From NCBI RefSeq assembly GCF_023159225.1, contig NC_063162.1, positions 101,200,094 through 101,264,093 on the forward strand: DNA of 64,000 nt, given 5' to 3'. The notes under the pieces were generated by a model, which ran no database searches, was not told the DNA's origin, and saw only the letters and a program-made list of their open reading frames with translations. The DNA is from Perognathus longimembris pacificus. Lineage: Eukaryota > Chordata > Mammalia > Rodentia > Heteromyidae. Both the position numbers and the translations under genes were made by a program. Every line of letters begins with the position of its first letter. Within the stretch, counting starts at the first letter, position 1. Of this stretch, positions 1-11,828 are shown in pieces.

Positions 1-1383
1 ACTAAGAAGGCATTCATTGGATTTAGGGGTTGAATTATAGGTTTATTTCTTGTTTACTTTATTTTTTGCCAGATAAAACATGAGACACACCCACTTTCCT
101 GCTTTAACTCTCTTCCTTTCCATATTCGTAGTCTAATAGTCATACAGATGTATTATTGGTCTGGAAACTGTTTTCTTGCTTATTTGTGTTGTGTCTTTGC
201 TTAATAGTGCTCCTCTTGTCTTCATATCATCATTTAGTCTCATCTCTCATTTAAAGTTCATTTCAAATGCTCTTTCCTTCTCATTCAGGTACATGTACTC
301 CTTTTCCCAATTGCTCTTTGTAGTCTTAGATTTTCCATTGGATATTGAGGTTGGCCAGATAACAAATATGTCTTAGACCACTGCCTTTGAAAGCATATAC
401 AAGGGTTTATGAAATGATCAAATTTGGTGTGAGGACTGTAGTAATGGACCATTTAAAAATTCTTTTGTAAGGCTTTTTAGGGCTTACAAGATAACAGAGT
501 TATATATTTTAGTAACTAGGACTTACCATTTATGGTGTGATTTTGTTAGTGCTTACAAGGTAACCTATATATTATAGTAAACAGGGTTTTTGATTACCAC
601 TATTTGGTAGTCAGGGTGTTTGGGGAAATGTATTAAGTACTGTGACATGTTTGTTATTAATTGTTTTTGAAACATTTTTGTAATTTTTGAGAAATTGCAT
701 TGCAAAACCAATAAGCATATTTTAATATAAATGGTGCTAATAGAAAAATACTGTATTTAAAAAGTTTCTCATCTTATTTTTCATTTAATAATGGGAATAA
801 AATATTTGTATGGCATCTTAACATGTAGTTCAGAACCCATTTCATTCCTTTCTTTTAGCTCTAATTGTATCTGCTCTAACTGTATCATTGAGTCATCCGT
901 AGACAGATATTTTAATGAGAATCAGAAATTTAAAGCAAAGGAAGTTTTTGAAAATTGAATTATTTAGCTTATTTCACAATTTGTTAAAAGCCAGCTCTAT
1001 TCAAGGGTAAGGTGATGTTTTAGAGATGTTAATCTTTACTGAAACTCAGGTTACCTGTTCAGATATATGTCCTATGCTTACTCTGCCAGTAATTTTTTTT
1101 GAGAATTTTGTTGAGAGAGAGTATTTCTGGACACTTTTTCAGAAAACCAACCAACCTGGCTATTCCTTTTATTTCCCTAATCTCTGAAGGTTGGGAAATA
1201 AAGAAAGGAGTAAGCATATTCCAATGACTTGAGAACTTTTTTTTTAAGAATACCTGTCATTCTCTGTTTCACTGACCCCTTAGATATGTTACAAAATGGT
1301 TGAGACCCACTATATTAATATTCTAAAATAAGTTCTTCGATTAAGCCAGAATTATCAAAGATTTTATATCTGGTGATCTTGGT
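1..1383. other. Intronic stretch, nothing recognised
   Basis: AT-rich unique-looking sequence with stops in all frames. No exon signals with supporting homology and no clear repeat. Confidence 0.5.
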
Positions 1384-1514
1384 TGGTTTTTGGTTGTTTT
1401 GTTTTGTTGTGACACAGAGTTTTTATATGTAACCTAACTGGTCTTGAATTCATATTGCTCCTGCCTCAGCTACTCCAGTGTTGGGATTATAGGTATGTGT
1501 CAACAAGCCTGATT
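1384..1514 (-). repeat. Old B1/7SL-like SINE monomer
   Basis: T-rich start (minus-strand tail), then TTGGGATTATAGGTATGTGTCA, the antisense of the Alu/B1 motif ...CCTGTAATCC. Strongly diverged. Confidence 0.5.
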
Positions 1515-1949
1515 ATATCTGAGCAACATTATATTGTTTGTTTCCATATAATTCTTTTTACTAAATTTTTACTTAGTTTGAGTTATACATTGGGTGTAAT
1601 TATAATCAGCCTTGTGGAATTTTATTGCCTCATTGTTTGGGTTCATTTTAAATATTGAGTGATATAAAAAGAACGACATGAAACTTAGATTAATTTATAG
1701 TTGTTGAAAACATGGTTTACACATTATATCTAAAAAGACTCATGGAAGCTACTGATCCTGGTCTTGGTACCAGTAATTGTTTGCTAGGGTGTTTTTTAAA
1801 TTTTAAAATTTTATTACTTCTGAATCAGGTAATTATCTCCCATCTTTTAAAAAAATAAACTAATGGTTAACAAAGGGAAAAATTTGCAGCTTACCACTTG
1901 CAAAACTGATTGGCTTAATGATAAATGCTTACATTTTTGTTTCATGTTT

Positions 1950-2062
1950 CATTTGTATTTTGAAACAAGATCTCACTGCATAGCTGACCTCTAACTTATG
2001 ATCTGACCTCTAACTTATGATCCTCTTTAGTGCTGGGATTAAAGATAGCTACTATGCCCATC
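1950..2062 (-). repeat. Old B1-like SINE with internal 19-bp tandem duplication
   Basis: Antisense B1-type features (gatctcactgc, gtgctgggattaaag). The 19-bp unit CTGACCTCTAACTTATGAT occurs twice head to tail at 1984-2002 and 2003-2021. Confidence 0.55.
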
Positions 2063-2290
2063 TCATATAGGAAGGCCAGGCCTCATTCCCTCTCTTCCCT
2101 TTCTCCCTCTCATCTTCTTTACCTTTTTATGTCCTCCCTCCTTCCCTCTTTTCCTCCCCTCCCACTTTCTTTTTCCCCTCTCCCCTCTCTCTCTTCCTTT
2201 TTCTTCTCCTCCCCTCTCTTCCCCTCCCCTTCTTTCTCCTCCTCTCTCCTCTACTCCCCTCCCCTCTCATTGCCTTTTTTCTCCCCAGTA
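2063..2290. repeat. Long polypyrimidine tract
   Basis: About 225 bp of nearly pure C/T on the plus strand (cccctctcc, ttcctcc blocks), i.e. polypurine on minus. Mirror-like segments could favour H-DNA. Open frames across it are low-complexity artefacts. Confidence 0.8.
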
Positions 2291-2419
2291 CAGAAAGAAG
2301 AAAGGCCCTACACTTTGCCAACTGTTCCTACACCATCAGCCCTTTTTGCCTTAATTATTTTTCAGATAGGCTTTGATTTTTTCTTTTAATCTCAATCATC
2401 TCCTAAGTAATGTGGCTGA

Positions 2420-2540
2420 AAACACCTCTCTTTTTTCTTGAGATAAAATCTCACTAGTGTTTTCCCTTGGACTGATTCTCCCAATCGCTGCCTGTAAAGT
2501 ATCTGGGATTATAAGTGTGTACCACCATACCTGGCTCATA
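2420..2540 (-). repeat. Old B1-like SINE monomer
   Basis: Antisense B1 signature: tctgggattataagtgtgtaccaccatacctggc preceded by a T-rich end. Diverged. Confidence 0.55.
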
Positions 2541-2842
2541 CAGGGTTTTATAAACAGTTTGGGTTGTTGTTGTTTTTTTTATTCTTGGCATCTTTCCTAT
2601 TCTGATTTTGTCTATTGCATTCTCATTTAGTTGAATCATACCTAAAATTCTATGATTTTTTAAAAGTTTCCTTACATTTGTGCTCCTTAACATAAGATGA
2701 TGTTGTATTCTTATTAACTCCTTTTAGATTGAGAATACTTTAACTTAAAACATTTTCACTTGCCTAACTTACTGACATTATAGTTTAGGCTTAGAAAAAT
2801 TCAGAACACTTACATTAACTTCCATTAGGGCAAAATGTTCTT

Positions 2843-3577
2843 TTTTTTTTTGTTAATAACTACTTTATTTATTTTCAATTGATAATTTTGTTTTATTATC
2901 AAACTGATGTACAGAGAGGTTACAGTTTCATACGTTAGGCATTGGATACATTTCTTGTATTGTTTGTTATCTCATCCCTCATTCCTCCCTCCCCTCTCCC
3001 TTTTCCCTCCCCGCCCGCCCTGCCCCCTGAGTTGTTCAGTTCATTTACACCAAACAGTTTTGCAAATATTGCTTTTGTAGTCGTTTGTCTTTTTTTACCC
3101 TGTGTCTCTCAATTTTGATATTCCCTTTCAATTTCCTAGTTCTAATACCAGAATACACCGTTTCCAATATATAACATATAGCGATAGTGAAGGTACAACC
3201 ACAGGAAAGGGATACAAGAAGATCATCAATAATGGAAGCTGCAGTTACACATAGCACATTGAAAGTAGTTACAACAGTGATATAACAATAGTTTCCATAA
3301 CATGGAGTTCATTTCACTTAGCATCATCTTATGTGTTCATAAGGGTATAGCTATTGGGCTCTTGTGATCCTCTGCTGTGACTTGCCTAAACCTGTGCTAA
3401 TTATTCCTTATGAGGGAGACCATAGAGTCCATGTTTCTTTGGGTCTGGCTCACTTCACTTAGCATAATTTTTTCCAAGTCCTTCCATTTCCTTACGACTG
3501 GGGCAATGTCATTCTTTCTGATAGAGGAATAAATTCCATTGTGTATATGTACCACATTTTCCTGATCCATTCGTCTG
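2843..3577 (-). mobile_element. 5'-truncated L1 3' end (ORF2 C-terminus plus 3' UTR)
   Basis: Flanking repeats gggcaaaatgttctt (2827 side) and gggcaaaatgatctt (about 3575) look like a target-site duplication. The minus strand carries the last ORF2 codons ([20 protein letters not shown]; 3582-3397) and a lineage-specific 3' UTR with AACTGTAACCTCTCTGTACA, ending in an A-rich tail at 2843. The same 3' UTR recurs at 25.4, 54.7 and 55.9 kb. Confidence 0.88.
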
Positions 3578-3949
3578 GGCAAAATGATCTTAAGTCTACA
3601 TATCAGTAAATTGTTAAATGCCTCATTTAATTTATTGAATATTTATATCTGAAAAACACTGGCAACACCATATACTGTAGAGTGTGTTAGTTGTAAATAT
3701 GGCAATCGCAAATTTTACTTTCCTACTTTATTTTGTTTTTTTGTTATTTTGTTTTGTTTTATACATCCTTGGAGGAGCATACTGATTTTGTAAATCACTG
3801 TTCCAAGAAAAATATACACATGCATATACCTATGAATTCTTGCCTCCCGTTTCAGGGTCTTACAAGATCATGTCTGGATCACAATTTATGTATTTTTAGG
3901 CTTCACATTATAGCTAATATAATAGGTGCATGCCCTTGCACCCAGTTGT
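3578..3949. other. Intronic stretch, nothing recognised
   Basis: T-rich unique-looking sequence between an L1 and an old SINE. A short open frame spans it without homology. Confidence 0.4.
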
Positions 3950-4062
3950 TATCTGAGACTGGGTCTCCAGAACTTTTCTTCCCAGGCTGGGTTTGATTCA
4001 TGATTCTCCTGATCTCAGCCTGTGGAATAGCGAGGACTAGAAACAAGCCACTGGTGTTTAGC
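3950..4062 (-). repeat. Old B1-like SINE monomer
   Basis: Antisense pattern: gagactgggtctcc, ggctgggtttgattcatgattctcctgatctcagcc, then a degenerate 'aagccactggtg' end. Confidence 0.5.
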
Positions 4063-4066
4063 TATA

Positions 4067-4134
4067 ATTTTTATCTTCTATGTCCTGTATTGTATTTTAA
4101 ATTTTTATCTTCTATGTCCTGTATTGTATTTTAA
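4067..4134. repeat. 34-bp tandem duplication
   Basis: The unit beginning ATTTTTATCTTCTATGTCC occurs twice, perfectly, at 4067-4100 and 4101-4134. The absence of differences suggests a recent duplication. Confidence 0.95.
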
Positions 4135-7100
4135 ACGAAATTCTATATTGAAATGGGTACTACTGTGTAATAAAACACATACTTCATGATCAGAATAAGA
4201 TAATTTAATGATGAGTAGTGGCTAATATTGAGTATTTTGGTTGCATGGAATAGAAGTTGTTTGTGGTATTTTGTTTCATATTTAGTACCACTTTATCTTC
4301 TTAATGTGTATGGTTTTTAAAGGAAACATTTTTGTAAATAAAAACAAAGTTTTCTCCATGAGAAGCTAAGGTCTTAATGGATTATAATGTGTACAGTTCA
4401 ATCAATTAAAATGAATTAAGTTTTAATTTTTTTCTCAAGGTAGTATGCATTAAGAGCTGCATTTGTTAGGTACCCAAATGGAGTACTAGCTTGTACCACT
4501 ATTTCTAGCTCTATAGTAGTAGTTCTTATATATTTCAGCAAGCAACTCTTTTGAGAGTATTTATTAAAATTGCTTTTTTATTTTTACAATCCAAGAGAGT
4601 TCCTGGTGGGGAGCAAGAATTGGCATTTGACAGAAGTAATGTAGAGGACATAGATGTATTACATTCTGAGAAACAATGTTTTAAGCAAGGTATAACAATA
4701 GGGTCAGAAGCTTCATTTGTATTCTATTTCATGAATATTTACTGATGAGTTAATGTGTATCAGAAGAAGTATTATGAACATATACATTAGTATAACTTGT
4801 AGTAGGTGATAACAGTTTTCTAAAGTTAGCTATAGTTTACTTGCATTTTCCTGCAGCAAAAGAAAACGTCAAGATTTTTTGAGAATTAGGAAGAAAACTA
4901 TTGAAGTACAGTTATATTAATTTAATTTTTTAGTATTTTCACTGGTTATAAGGCATGAATATTAGCAGGAAGTACACATCTTTAGTTCTTCTCTAGTTAG
5001 TACTGTATGTCCAATTAAAATATCAAAAAATATTAGTTTGTCTCATGTTTATCTGCAGCTGTATTTGTTTTTCATTCCAACAGTCTGTTTAATATGGGCA
5101 ACACACTTATTTGTTAGCCTTGTCATTAAATTTTTTATTGCAAATCAAAATTTTGTTTTCCATCTGTTTTGAGTATTATATGGCTTAGATGTTTGAGGTG
5201 AAACAAATTTTTTTTCCATCATCTTGTTATCCTGTTATTCTTTACATCTTGAGACATTGGTAAATGTGCCTTGATAAGTGTGCCATGCTTAATACCTCTC
5301 TGAAAAATATGACATACTACTTTCATGGAAACAAGGTGTGGAAAATGACTGTCATCGCAGACCGTCTCAGCTCTCCTTTATCTTATGTGATGCTTCAGGG
5401 TTTGTTAATGGTAGAGATTTAATGCTGGTGGCAGTGACAGGAATGACAGCCCTTTTTATCACTTGCTGGTGGAAGTACAAAGCTGTCACACGTACAGCTT
5501 ACTGGGATTTATAACTTCTGTGTGGCTAGAATGATAGGGGTACTAAGGATCATTTTTGCATGTTCTTTATTGTGAACCAAGGGAGAAAAGTATTGCCATT
5601 AAATTTATCCCTCTCTTCCTCACACAAAAATGAATATTCCTTAAAGGGTGTTAAGTTTTGTGTGAGTCCACTTTTCCATTTTTTTCAATCTTAATACTTT
5701 TGTGCTTCAAACATCAACAAACTATTTTAATAGTCATTTATACTTCTTAGGATGGAGTGTCTATCATTATACTCTTAATATATTCAACCTGTCAACTGGA
5801 GTATCTTTTCATTATTTTGAATGGTTTTTAGGGAAAGGTCAGAATTCAAATTAGTTTTCTTCTGTGAACTCTGATCCTTAATTATATGTCTTGGTTGGCT
5901 AAGAATCCTTGAGTGTTTTAAATCCTTTTTTTTTTTCAGTCTTATCTGGATTTTATTATTCCCCTTTTCTCTTAAAATATCATCTGGGCACTGCTTTTCT
6001 CCTCTAACATTTATTACAAATCAATTCATGCTGAATTTTCTTGCAGTTCATGTGGTTTCCAAATGGTATTCAGGAGTATACATCTCTGAGGAAAATACAT
6101 CTCTGTAAGGAAAATAGTCTCCAAAACTTGGAGTTTTCTTATTTCCCATTTTATTTAGAAGAAAGGAAAAAAGAAATGTTTCAGGTTTTATTTCTTGCTT
6201 CCTGTTTCTATTCAGATAAATGTCTTACTACTGTTACCAAACTAAGAAATGTAAACCTGTATTACATTTTCCAAGGTGATTTTTAATATAGAGTGAAACA
6301 AATTTTCCAGTATAGAAGTTTATCTGACCCTTTATAAATAGCATCTTTTAGAAATATACCTATCTTTAATTTTCTTACTTAAATAATCTTTATTCAGCAC
6401 TAACAGAGAACAAGGAAGATAGGTATATAGTGAGTTGAATGATTATTCATAATGAGTGATCAGGGGAAAAAGCAAGGGATAATGTTTGTATTTTTCTAGT
6501 GCATATGTTTGTGTTTTTCATTGTGTTTGTAATTTTTTATAAGTATTGCTTAATAAGATCGTCATGCAATCATTATGAAGTACCAAGGCGATGAGATACA
6601 AATTATAAAAACCTCTCTACAAGAGGTTTCCATTGTTCTCCTCTTTGAGACACCTTTCCAAATGGAGAGTCTCTTACGTGCTTTCCTTAGCTTTCCTTTC
6701 ACGTTCACATAAACTTGTTCTGTTTACCTAAAAATATGTGCTTAATATGAAAGTAAACAGATAAGGTTGAAAGTAGATAATTTTAAATAGTTTGAAATTT
6801 TTTTTGTAGTTTCCAATAATATTATTTTTGAATCATGTTTTTGTTCCTTTACTAAATTTCCTAAAAATTTCTTTTGATTTTGCTGTTCTTATCCATGTAC
6901 TTGTGCTAGCCATAAGTGAATAGTTCTTCAATTATCGAGGCTCTTATCTTGGCAAGTAAGATACATGTAGCTGTCTCTGATAGCAATTGAAGACAATCAC
7001 CAGAATGACTACCTTTGTAAAAAAAATGAAGTGTTAAAAATGATGGAAAGAGAACAATAAAATATTACATTGTCCTTATAAAAAATAAACTCAGTTCTAT

Positions 7101-7867
7101 TTGTATATTACTATTTCATTAAAATTTTTGGAAGGTCATTTATTTTTATTATATTCCCTTATATTAATGCTGGCCTAGATTGCCTTCTAATGGTCCCAGT
7201 TTAACTTGTTTGATAATGTTCTCACTGCCATGTCACTTTCCTTCCAGGGAATAATTTATTCTTTCCAGAATATGTTAGAGCAATTTTCCTTACCAGTATT
7301 TTTGTTTATACTGCTCTTAAGTTTAGCACAATCCTTCCTCAGTCACTTAACAGTATTACTCTTCATTTATAGCATTTACAATATCCTGCCTCCTCCTTTA
7401 TATATTTTTCATGATTTTTAAGACAGCATCAGCCTTCCTAAATCCAAAATGTACCAAAATCACCAACATTTTTAGTACCAATGTGATACCACAGGGGAAA
7501 TTTCTGTACTGATGGATTTTAATTGATGTGTAGGTAAATTAAAAATACTGTAAAAATTACCTTTAGGCTATCTGTATAAGGTTAATATGAAATATAGATA
7601 ATTGTAATGTTTATATTTGGGTATTATCTACAAAATATATCATTAAGTATAAACAATATACCAAATTTGAAAAGATTCTGAAAACATACTTGGATAAAAC
7701 AAGTTGTTTCTAAGCATTTTGGTTAGGGAATAATTGACATATACTTTATTTATAGGTTTTAATCTCTTGAAGATCATGATCCTGTTTCTCAAATTTAAAT
7801 CTCTGATACCATAACTTGAATATTGTAGAATTCAAATATAAATTGAATAATCACAAAATATAATGAA
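4135..7867. other. 3.7 kb intronic stretch without recognisable repeats
   Basis: No SINE, L1 or LTR could be identified and no exon is supported. The portion at about 5330-5540 is less AT-rich than its surroundings and might be a conserved noncoding element, but sequence alone does not show this. Confidence 0.4.
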
Positions 7868-8093
7868 ATAAGCCAGACACCAATGTCTCAGGCTTGTAAT
7901 CTTAACTACTAAGGAGGCTGTGAAGATAGCCTGGTCACAAATGTCCTTGAGACTTCACCACTGAAGCAACCACAAAAAGCAAGACTGGAAGCATGGCTCA
8001 AATAAATGGTCAGTAGAGTATCAAGCAAGCAAGCAAGCTAAGGTTCCAGGTCATTAAGTAAAAAAGTAAGTAAATAAATAAATAAAACTAGGA
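7868..8093 (+). repeat. Old dimeric B1/right-monomer SINE with (AAGC)n/(AAAT)n tail
   Basis: Starts like 'gccagacaccaatgtctcaggcttgtaatc', the left B1-type half, followed by 'aagactggaagcatggctcaaa', the right half. The tail holds aagcaagcaagc and aataaataaataaa simple repeats. Confidence 0.6.
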
Positions 8094-8272
8094 ATTTTGT
8101 TGACTGGAAAGTAATCTTGAAATTACTATGTATAATAGAACCCTACTTGTAGCCTGTTATCGTTTTAGATTTTCACCCTTGAGTCTAATTTCAGTTAAAT
8201 AAGAAGTCTGATTTTTAACACATAAATAGTTGAGATTTTGTTGTACTTTATAGAAGAGATTAAAAAATTACT

Positions 8273-8529
8273 TTGTTGTTGTTGTTGTTGTTGTTGTGAG
8301 GCTTGAACTCTGGACCTGGGCTCTGTCCCGGATCTCTTCAGCTTAAGGCTAGCACTCTACCACTTGAGCCACAGTTGCACTTCCGTTACTGTGGTTTTGA
8401 AGTACAGAATTTTTGAGTTGCAATTTTCCTCTGTCAGTTGTGGGGCTTGAACTGGAGGCCTCAGCACTGTTCTTGAGCCTTTTTGCTCCAGTCTAGTGCA
8501 CTACCACTTTGAACCACAGCGCTACTTCT
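8273..8529 (-). repeat. (GTT)n plus two tandem right-monomer SINE fragments
   Basis: A (GTT)8 tract at 8273-8297 abuts an antisense right monomer (gcttgaactctggacctggg...cttgagccacag; 8298-8385). A second right monomer follows at about 8430-8529. The trinucleotide tract is where the SINE's A-rich tail should be. Confidence 0.7.
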
Positions 8530-8669
8530 ATGCATTGCATTTTAAAAAAATGCATAATTGTAAATAATTCACTCTTCATAATAGGTTTGAGCATCTTTTT
8601 GGTAGAATAATAGCCTACTGATATAGCAAATGAAACAAAAAGGCTTGTATGTATTTCTATGAAGCTTAT

Positions 8670-9032
8670 ATTTGGCTGGAGCTCATATTTGGTTAGGGCT
8701 TTGTGTGCGTGGTGGGTACTGAGGTTTGAAGTCAAAGCCTTGTGTTTTCTAGACTTATTGCTGAACTATCTTTCCAGCTCTTTTGTGCTAATTATTTTTG
8801 TGATGGATCTTACTTCCTGCTTTGGCATGTGCCTTGACTGTGATCATGATTCTCCCCCTTTTTAGGCTTTCTGTTGTATCTGGGATGATAGGTGCATGTC
8901 AGCATGACCAGTAGCTGGTCGAGAACGGTTGTTGACAACTTTTTGCCTGGCTAGCCTCAAACTAGGATCATCCCAACTCTCTACTTAGTAGCTAGGATTA
9001 CAGGCATGAGCCACTAACACCTGACTATAAAT
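8670..9032 (-). repeat. Cluster of old ID-like and B1-like SINE fragments
   Basis: ID-like antisense fragment near 8690-8780 (gaggtttgaagtcaaagcc...ctgaactatctttccagctc), then B1-like sequence ending gctaggattacaggcatgagccactaacacctg at 8990-9030. Confidence 0.55.
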
Positions 9033-9154
9033 TCGTATAAATTGACCCAGTTGACACAGAAATTATTTTCTATGTGAAGTATAGCATTTGGATGTAAAAA
9101 TACAGTTGTAAGAAATATTCTGTATCAAGTTTACTGTTACCTTTGTATTTTGCC

Positions 9155-9232
9155 TTTTCTTTTAGTGGCTCTGGGTACCTTGTGAATTCTAGAGAATCAG
9201 GTGCTCTGCCACTGAGCTATATCCCTGGATGA
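9155..9232 (-). repeat. Old ID-like (tRNA-derived) monomer
   Basis: Antisense ID pattern ending 'gtgctctgccactgagctatatccctgg', the reverse complement of an ID head with its A-box region. Strongly diverged. Confidence 0.5.
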
Positions 9233-9480
9233 ATGAGGATGGATACTTTTTTGCAAAATTGTTAGTAATGAAGTGAATAGTAGAAAAGCCATCCAAGAAT
9301 GGCTCCTTAGAATGAGATTTAATTTTTTAAAAACATTGTCTATGTTGCTCATTTTCAGATTTAATCAGAGGTAGGTAGTTGCAGTCATCTGTAACTTGTT
9401 TAATATAAAGGCTAAATTTTAAACACAAGAATATTTTAGTTCATATATTGGATACTAGTTAACATACTAATAAGCTATTA

Positions 9481-9728
9481 GAGCTGGGCATTGGTAGCTC
9501 ACACCTGTAATCCTTAGCTATTCAGGAGGTTGAGATCTGAAGGTTGGAATTTGAAGCCAGTTGGGCAGAAAAATCTGTGAATCTCTTGTCTCTGGTTAAC
9601 CACCAAGAAAGCCAGAAGTGGATCAGTAGCTCCAGTGGTAGAGTGCTACATTGGAGCACAAAAGCTAAGGAACAGTGCCCAGTCCCTGAGTTCAAGCCTC
9701 AGGACCAGCACATACACAACACAAAAAG
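9481..9728 (+). repeat. Dimeric SINE: B1/7SL-like left half plus shared right monomer
   Basis: The left half reads gagctgggcattggtagctcacacctgtaatcc...gaggttgagatctg. The right half reads gccagaagtgg...gctccagtggtagagtgct...cctgagttcaagcctcagg and ends in an A/C-rich tail. This is the clearest sense copy of the second SINE family in the window. Confidence 0.8.
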
Positions 9729-11551
9729 GCTATTAGAAGTTTCTGGTAGGTATGCATTTTCTTTGTTGTGAATCAGTGAGTATAATTTTGTGTGCCTGAA
9801 AGATGATTATAAGTGAGTAAGTTGCTTAATTGTTTACTCAATATCAAATGGACTAATAGGGCAGAGTTATAATATTTGCTAGTGATATGTTAAAAATTTG
9901 GTTTATTAGTAGAGATGAAAATACATGAAAAACATAAAATCTACTAGAAATAAATCTGTTTTTATCCTGATTGCTTTGGCATGTTTTAAACCTAAAATAT
10001 TTAATATGCAAAGGGAAATTTTAATTTATGCTTTGGAGTCCACATAAAATGCATTTTAAAATGTAAAGATATTAAATATTCCATGCCAGATATATTTATT
10101 CAATGAAAAGTTTCTTAATACTTTTAATCTATGAATTAATTTCTCTACAGTGTTTCTAAAAAACTTTTTACTTTCTTAAGCTACATTTTGTCAACTTAAC
10201 ATTTCCTTAGTTACATAAAACAGTATAAAGAAAGACAAGAAATGGGTCTTTGCCAAGATTTGACAGTAGTCTTGCATTATTATAAGATATAAAATCCTAT
10301 TTAATTGCCAGTATCCTCATAAATTTAAGCTATTGCATGGTGCTCATTTTCCCAGGGTGCTAGGTTATTTGAATCCCATTTATTTGTATAAAAGTGATAT
10401 ATTATTGAAATGTTTGACAATCTAATTTTTTTATTTAAAAATGAACTATTACTTGATTTAGTGAATATAGTGTTCAAACATTATTTTTGTGCAACTAATC
10501 AGTTACAAGGTAGTCAGAACTTTCTTTTTTAAAATAACATTACTTTCAGATAGTAGTATTAGCACACACTGCCAGATTATTACACTATGGAATTGGGAAG
10601 TGTTTGAGAAGAAAATTCTAATGCTTATAATCTGTAGTTAGAATGAGTAATTTTCTGACATGAACTGAAGAGTGGAGAGAAAAGTATTTAAAGTTAAACA
10701 TGTGTGGAATAGAAAAAGTGGCAAGATTTATTGTTACTTTAATGATTTCCATAGTGACAAAGAGCTACTATATTTTAAAGATTGCATAGGAACATTGTGT
10801 AAATTGTATTACCCTATAAAGTAGTTATATATCCAAGATTAGAAATAGTTCACTTTGTTTGGTTTTTCCTATAATGATATAAAGGTTTTTTTCTCTTCCT
10901 ATTATGCAGATTGATAGTTAACTTTAATTATACAAAATGGCTGAGTTGAATAAAATTAAAAATCACTTTATTTTTATGTACTTTTTTTTTTTTGCCAGTA
11001 TTCTGTACTAACCTATAACATTTGGCTTAGAACTAGGCAGATGGTGAAGGAAGAATATTATTGTTGCTATAGTTTTCTTCCTTCTCTTTGTTTTTCAGTT
11101 CCTTTTTATATGTATAATAAGTACAGTATCTTCCATCTTAGAAAAAAATAAATTTCTTTTTTCATAGTAAACGTGAATTTTAAACTTTCCCTATTTTGGC
11201 CTATATATACAGGATTGATTTTAGTTCAAAAGTTTTAAAATACTAATATATCTTATGATTTTCTACATTCAAAAGAAAGAATGAAATTTTATACAGAGTT
11301 CATTATTTTTGATGCTTCAAATATTATAGCAAGTATACTATACTAGGAAATACAGTTGTAAAAACACCTTGGATTATTTTGACGGTTTTGAGCCTATAAT
11401 TTCATTTTTCATGTTAAATATTATTCTAGCTGTCATCATATAAATATACCTATAGTTTGTGGGTTAGAAACAATACACATTTTATCTTTTTAAAAAGCAG
11501 GTACCTGTGTCCATGATATTTTAAAGTTATACACTGTTTTAAGGCTATGTA
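9729..11551. other. Intronic stretch downstream of GPR22, no repeats recognised
   Basis: AT-rich. Contains possible distal minus-strand poly(A) signals for GPR22 (near 10.97 kb). No exon or repeat is otherwise supported. Confidence 0.4.
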
Positions 11552-11828
11552 TTTATTCTTTAGAAAATATGACTTACATGAATATTTTGTGATGGACATA
11601 ATCATGACAAAATATACACATGATATACTTCAACAAACTGCCATGCAACAAACACATTAAGTAATGAAGAAATCGAATATATATGACCTAATATTGACAT
11701 TCACATTGAAAATTTACAACATAACCGGTACTTAAAATGTTATTCTTATATTTGGCAGTAATTCCATTCTTTACAATTTAAATTTAAAACTGTTCTCAAT
11801 ATAGATTTGGCGAAACTTAGACTTTTTC
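11552..11828 (-). other. GPR22: GPR22 3' UTR to the first poly(A) signal candidate
   Basis: Downstream of the GPR22 stop, the first minus-strand AATAAA lies at 11557-11552, giving a 3' UTR of about 280 nt. A further minus-strand AATAAA occurs around 10.97 kb, so a longer form is possible. The cleavage site cannot be fixed from sequence alone. Confidence 0.4.

Noticed and set aside
2030..2389. 119-codon Ser/Leu/Pro/Phe-rich open frame
   Set aside because: Low-complexity translation of the polypyrimidine tract.
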